Source: TH5896 sp049578985
Lineage (GTDB): Archaea; Thermoproteota; Nitrososphaeria; Nitrososphaerales; Nitrososphaeraceae
Direction of reading: 5' to 3'
Assembly (NCBI GenBank): GCA_049578985.1
Contig: JBAUMZ010000034.1
Location: 1-7,874, forward strand
Length of the DNA stretch: 7,874 nucleotides
The notes under the pieces were generated by a model, which had not been told where the DNA came from, did no database searches, and saw only the letters and a list, made by a program, of their open reading frames with translations. Every line of letters starts with the position of its first letter. Positions within the stretch are counted from its first letter, which is position 1. Made by a program: the position numbers and the translations under genes. Shown piece by piece: positions 5,685 to 7,874 of this stretch.

Positions 5685-6155
5685 CTATTCTAATTCTGCT
5701 TTGATTCGTTGTGCAAGCGCATCGGTAGTAATAGGTTTCTTAATGAAACAACCTATACTCTTGAGTGGATGTACTTCCCTCACAGCATCCATATTTATCT
5801 CACCTGAAGTCATAAAACAAACTCTGACGTTGATATCTTTTTGTAATAATTTTTGGCATAATTCAAACCCATTCATCATAGGCATGTTAATGTCGATAAG
5901 TAACAAATCATAGAGTTCAGGCCTAAATTCCATTAATGCAGTTACCGGATTATCATAACAGTCTACCTGTAGGGTTTTATCATTAATTTCTAAACCCATT
6001 CTCAGAGTAAATGCAATATCGGAATTATCATCTATTATCATAATTCTTCTCTTCAGACGAGAATCTGATGAAATTGGCGATAAATAGCCCGATTTCAACT
6101 GTCCACTATCCTTCGTCTTATCTTGTCCCTTACTAGTATCCGTTGGGCCTAGCAA
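5685..6155 (-). CDS. Single-domain response regulator (receiver only)
   Basis: A 156-residue protein with a Lys/Ser-rich, probably disordered N-terminal 35 residues followed by one complete receiver domain and no output domain. Landmarks: acidic pair D42-D43 (IMIIDDNSD), phosphoacceptor D88 in LLLIDINMPMMNGFEL, T116 in CFMTSGE, and K140 in IKKPIT. It should accept phosphate at D88 from a histidine kinase and signal by protein-protein contact rather than by binding DNA. TTG 6155-6153 is the first usable start after an upstream stop near 6218, and is preceded by GAAGGAAG. The kinase at 2663-4573 is the nearest possible partner, but the pairing is inference: archaea of this group carry many unlinked kinases and receivers. 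The protease gene follows it on the same strand. Confidence 0.93.
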   Translation of the reverse strand: MLGPTDTSKGQDKTKDSGQLKSGYLSPISSDSRLKRRIMIIDDNSDIAFTLRMGLEINDKTLQVDCYDNPVTALMEFRPELYDLLLIDINMPMMNGFELCQKLLQKDINVRVCFMTSGEINMDAVREVHPLKSIGCFIKKPITTDALAQRIKAELE

Positions 6156-6213
6156 TACAACTTCCTTCTTTGATACATATGAAACAGATGGTCTTAATAA
6201 AAACTTTATGATG

Positions 6214-6221
6214 TTTTATAG
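6214..6221 (-). promoter_or_regulatory. TATA box of the response-regulator gene
   Basis: Minus-strand CTATAAAA lies about 60 bases before the TTG. Typical spacing gives transcription start near 6190 and a leader of about 35 bases carrying the GAAGGAAG ribosome-binding sequence. Confidence 0.5.
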
Positions 6222-6232
6222 TAGAAAATAAG

Positions 6233-6269
6233 GAGATTTTATTGGGCTAACTATATTCTGCAAAATCTC
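6233..6269. repeat. 8-bp inverted repeat upstream of the response regulator
   Basis: GAGATTTT (6233-6240) and AAAATCTC (6262-6269) are exact complements, 21 bases apart. They lie immediately upstream of the CTATAAAA box on the minus strand, a plausible regulator site. Confidence 0.4.
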
Positions 6270-6331
6270 TTTCATTTAGTGTCATTATTACAATTTACTT
6301 CAATAGGAATCGATTTAAATCGCAACAACCC

Positions 6332-6388
6332 TAGGTAGTAATTTCTTAGACATCAAGAGATGTTAGGTAGTAATTTCTTAGACATCAA
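6332..6388. repeat. 25-bp exact direct repeat, 32-bp period
   Basis: Two identical 25-base copies (6332-6356 and 6364-6388), each beginning TAGGTAGTAATT and ending TAGACATCAA, separated by 7 bases. The 32-bp period is close to three helical turns, so both copies face the same side of the DNA. They lie 110-175 bp upstream of the response-regulator TATA box. No third copy was seen in the window. A pair of binding sites or a small tandem duplication are both possible. Confidence 0.85.
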
Positions 6389-6667
6389 TTGTCATAATCA
6401 AATTTTTCTATGATGAAAACGAGTTGACCAAAAGTCGATATGTTACTTCCAATTATTGCTTTCGTTTGGTATTCTGGTTTAGTTTTTGATCATTTTTTTT
6501 GTTCGTAAGAAAAATATGGAATCCTATTCCTTCTTCTATGATATCGTATTAAATGATATTTCGAAATCATACTGATAAATTCGATCTTAATATATGCCCC
6601 ATTTCTAGGAAAGAGATGATATCATATACACGCAGAATTAGATTTTCGCTTTTGTATGAATGACAGA

Positions 6668-6693
6668 TAATACATAATATGGCATATGTATTA
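6668..6693. repeat. 9-bp inverted repeat TAATACATA / TATGTATTA
   Basis: Perfect arms at 6668-6676 and 6685-6693 with an 8-base spacer. It is followed 14 bases later by the 14-bp palindrome AGTTTTTAAAAACT (6707-6720). Both lie just upstream of the TATA-like box at 6757. Confidence 0.45.
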
Positions 6694-6756
6694 CCGCATT
6701 CAACGAAGTTTTTAAAAACTACGACGGAATTTTAAGAGAAGTTACATATTGCTGAC

Positions 6757-6762
6757 TATAAA
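6757..6762 (+). promoter_or_regulatory. TATA-like box upstream of the second RNA candidate
   Basis: TATAAA at 6757-6762 in the context ACTATAAACG. Expected transcription start is near 6785, ahead of the hairpins and T-tract at 6805-6900. Confidence 0.35.
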
Positions 6763-6784
6763 CGTTAGGTATTCGTTCTGTCGT

Positions 6785-6900
6785 ACTCTAATTGCAATAA
6801 CTAACCAACAGCTAGTTGGGCTCGGATGAGCTTCCTTCCATTCTGACCTCTCCCAAACCAATACTCTCTTCTATTGGATCTGATAGTGGGAGTATTTTTT
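6785..6900 (+). ncRNA. Candidate structured small RNA ending in a T-tract
   Basis: About 116 bases between a TATA-like box and TTTTTT (6895-6900). G+C is raised (39 of 80 bases in 6811-6890) against AT-rich surroundings. Hairpins: CCAAC (6805-6809) / GTTGG (6815-6819); GCTC (6820-6823) / GAGC (6828-6831) with a 4-base loop; and AATACTC (6860-6866) / GAGTATT (6890-6896) running into the T-tract. The last stem competes with CCAATA (6858-6863) / TATTGG (6872-6877), which shares bases with it. No long frame is open here. It may be a small RNA or a leader controlling what follows. Confidence 0.35.
6860..6900 (+). terminator. Hairpin plus T-tract terminator
   Basis: A 7-bp stem AATACTC / GAGTATT whose 3' arm merges into six T residues. 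In archaea the T-tract alone may suffice for termination. Confidence 0.45.
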
Positions 6901-7262
6901 GACTATCGGTGAGCAGGGCTCTTACCATGACGTTCTCCAAGGTAGCATCACTTGGTTATAGTTCACACAATGACAATTTGCCGCTGAACTTTTCTACATG
7001 GTCCCATAAATTGCAATTAGATTTGTTGTATTACAAGTTCAATATTTACGGCTATTCTTTTCAATCAGCGAGCCATCGTAATTAACTCTACCCAATATGA
7101 TCTCAGGAAGGAGGCTAGCTCAGATTAGAATCATTGGATTAAAATGTATGAGTGGCAGTTAGGTCTGCACATCGCATCTAAAGCTCAGGAGACTACTCTA
7201 AACCAGATTGTGTAAGATGTTTGATTGACCGTAGGGATTAATAAGAAGCTCGACGCTTAATT

Positions 7263-7379
7263 ATGAACATGGTAAGTCCAGCAACTACAAGAGCTATTGC
7301 TGCAATATTGTTACCACTGGCTATGATTGGCGTCCGAGAACTAATGAAGAGGTTCGGGTCCAACTTGTCAAAAAAGTAA
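7263..7379 (+). CDS. Possible membrane micro-protein (38 residues)
   Basis: ATG at 7263 to TAA at 7379 encodes 38 residues: a short polar N-terminus (MNMVSPATTR), a hydrophobic stretch AIAAILLPLAMIGV (residues 11-24), and a basic tail RELMKRFGSNLSKK. The arrangement, hydrophobic core then positive residues, is that of a small single-helix membrane protein with its C-terminus in the cytoplasm, although 14 residues is short for a span. A TTAATAAG box about 25 bases upstream would give leaderless expression. No homologous family is recognised and no neighbour informs the role. Chance cannot be excluded at this length. Confidence 0.4.
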   Translation: MNMVSPATTRAIAAILLPLAMIGVRELMKRFGSNLSKK

Positions 7380-7731
7380 GCGGGAATACATTTTCTCGGC
7401 ATCCAATAAAGGAATTTTTAATTTAAACAACGAGATACTGCGTGTTCCTTCATAAATCTACTATTTACTAGACTACCCACTATGGTAAATCCTATAGGAT
7501 TTATCTGGTAGAATGTGGAAACCGTAAACATAATAAACAGATTTTGCAATTACAGGATCCGAACTAATTTGTTAAACTGGGGATTTTTGAGCATCTCTTT
7601 CATGGTCTGCCCTTCGGCCTTGATTGCTACTCGGTTTCTCAGCTACATTTCGGATAAGAAGAGAATCAAACACTAGATCTGAGGTACTTGTACAAACGTC
7701 CATAAGCAGCAATTGTCTTTCTTATTTCTAA
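7380..7731. other. Non-coding gap with an 18-bp palindrome
   Basis: 352 bases between the micro-protein and the zinc-finger gene. No supported gene: minus-strand frames of 43 and 17 codons exist (from about 7702 and 7603) but lack start signals. The clear feature is the perfect palindrome at 7486-7503. Confidence 0.45.
7486..7503. repeat. Perfect 18-bp palindrome TAAATCCTATAGGATTTA
   Basis: Eighteen bases reading identically on both strands with no spacer. Such continuous dyads are typical of sites for dimeric helix-turn-helix regulators. It lies 229 bp upstream of the zinc-finger ORF and 107 bp downstream of the micro-protein stop, so what it would control is unclear. Confidence 0.6.
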
Positions 7732-7860
7732 ATGTCAGGAAATAACACAATAAAACTGTGTCCGATTTGCGGTTGCTCAGAACACAGATTAATGGGATGT
7801 TTTACTCATTGGCGAAGTCATACAAGGAAAAATGGCGAACGATGTGAAATAGTGAAATAG
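7732..7860 (+). CDS. Mini-protein with a C2H2-type zinc finger
   Basis: A 42-residue protein, ATG 7732 to TAG 7860. It carries C10-P-I-C13, then twelve residues, then H26-W-R-S-H30: exactly the C-X2-C-X12-H-X3-H spacing of classical C2H2 zinc fingers, plus extra C15, H18, C23 and C38 that could take part in metal binding. The tail is basic (HTRKNGERCEIVK). The finger makes up most of the protein, so it probably binds nucleic acid or a protein partner through one zinc site. The usual hydrophobic core positions (Phe and Leu between the Cys and His pairs) match only loosely, so an alternative treble-clef or zinc-ribbon-like fold is possible. No ribosome-binding sequence; probably leaderless. Complete within the window. 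Confidence 0.7.
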   Translation: MSGNNTIKLCPICGCSEHRLMGCFTHWRSHTRKNGERCEIVK

Positions 7861-7874
7861 CGAGAGTTTCAGAG

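Larger units (their letters stand above)
6156..7262. other. Long gene-poor, palindrome-rich region
   Basis: 1.1 kb with no convincing gene. It holds the response-regulator promoter; an 8-bp inverted repeat at 6233-6269; the palindrome CGATTTAAATCG (6311-6322); a 25-bp direct repeat (6332-6388); a T8 tract (6493-6500); three ATGATAT boxes (6538, 6553, 6616), two of them within dyads; a 9-bp inverted repeat (6668-6693); the palindrome AGTTTTTAAAAACT (6707-6720); and a structured-RNA candidate (6785-6900). A 52-codon frame at 6927-7085 is noted but not called. Confidence 0.5.

Noticed and set aside
5258..5913. Plus-strand frames of 77 and 112 codons opposite the protease and receiver genes
   Set aside because: Antisense shadows of genes with clear catalytic and phosphorylation motifs.
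6927..7085. 52-codon plus-strand frame (58 from a GTG at 6909)
   Set aside because: Ser/Asn/Tyr-rich with no motif, no start signal, and directly after a terminator-like hairpin; could be real but cannot be supported.
7341..7365. GGTTCGGGTCC resembling a tRNA T-arm
   Set aside because: Flanking bases do not form the T stem, and no acceptor or anticodon arms are found upstream.
7550..7603. Minus-strand frame reading MKEMLKNPQFNKLVRIL
   Set aside because: Looks protein-like but is only 17 residues; an in-frame stop shortly upstream prevents a useful extension. May be a gene fragment.

Overview
The window looks like a stretch of an AT-rich ammonia-oxidising archaeal (Nitrososphaeraceae) chromosome. 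The sensor kinase carries the thaumarchaeal style of H-box and ATP-binding motifs, arginine is mostly AGA/AGG, promoters look like archaeal TATA boxes with short or no leaders, several genes start with TTG, and there are many small cysteine-containing proteins of unknown function. The low G+C (about one third by eye) fits Candidatus Nitrosocosmicus better than the GC-richer Nitrososphaera. This is inference from style and composition, not from a database match.

Layout. 1-120 (-): start of a VOC/glyoxalase-fold protein that runs off the left edge. 530-1259 (+): a tight cluster of three small proteins of unknown function, the first with a Cys/His zinc-site pattern, ending in a T-tract. 1260-2077: gene-poor DNA holding a strong hairpin at 1473-1542. 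2078-2284 (+): a 68-residue protein made of 11-residue Lys-rich amphipathic repeats. 2285-2662: non-coding, with a GC-rich island (about 2437-2575) that is a structured-RNA candidate. 2663-4573 (+): a membrane sensor histidine kinase with an extracytoplasmic Cache-like sensor. 4846-5568 (-): a secreted matrixin-type zinc metalloprotease, convergent with the kinase. 5685-6155 (-): a single-domain response regulator upstream of the protease on the same strand. 6156-7262: a long gene-poor region with a 25-bp direct repeat, several palindromes and a second structured-RNA candidate. 7263-7379 (+): a possible 38-residue membrane micro-protein. 7732-7860 (+): a 42-residue protein with classical C2H2 zinc-finger spacing.

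How it may work together. The kinase, the receiver protein and the secreted protease form a plausible extracellular-signal neighbourhood: the kinase can sense a small ligand outside the membrane and pass phosphate to a receiver protein, and the protease acts outside the cell. Their adjacency is the only evidence linking them; the kinase faces the other two and is not in an operon with them. Nothing here looks like a mobile element, CRISPR array, tRNA or rRNA. The most unusual items are the synuclein-like 11-mer repeat protein, the two GC-elevated RNA candidates downstream of TATA boxes, the phased 25-bp repeat upstream of the response regulator, and the C2H2 mini-protein.
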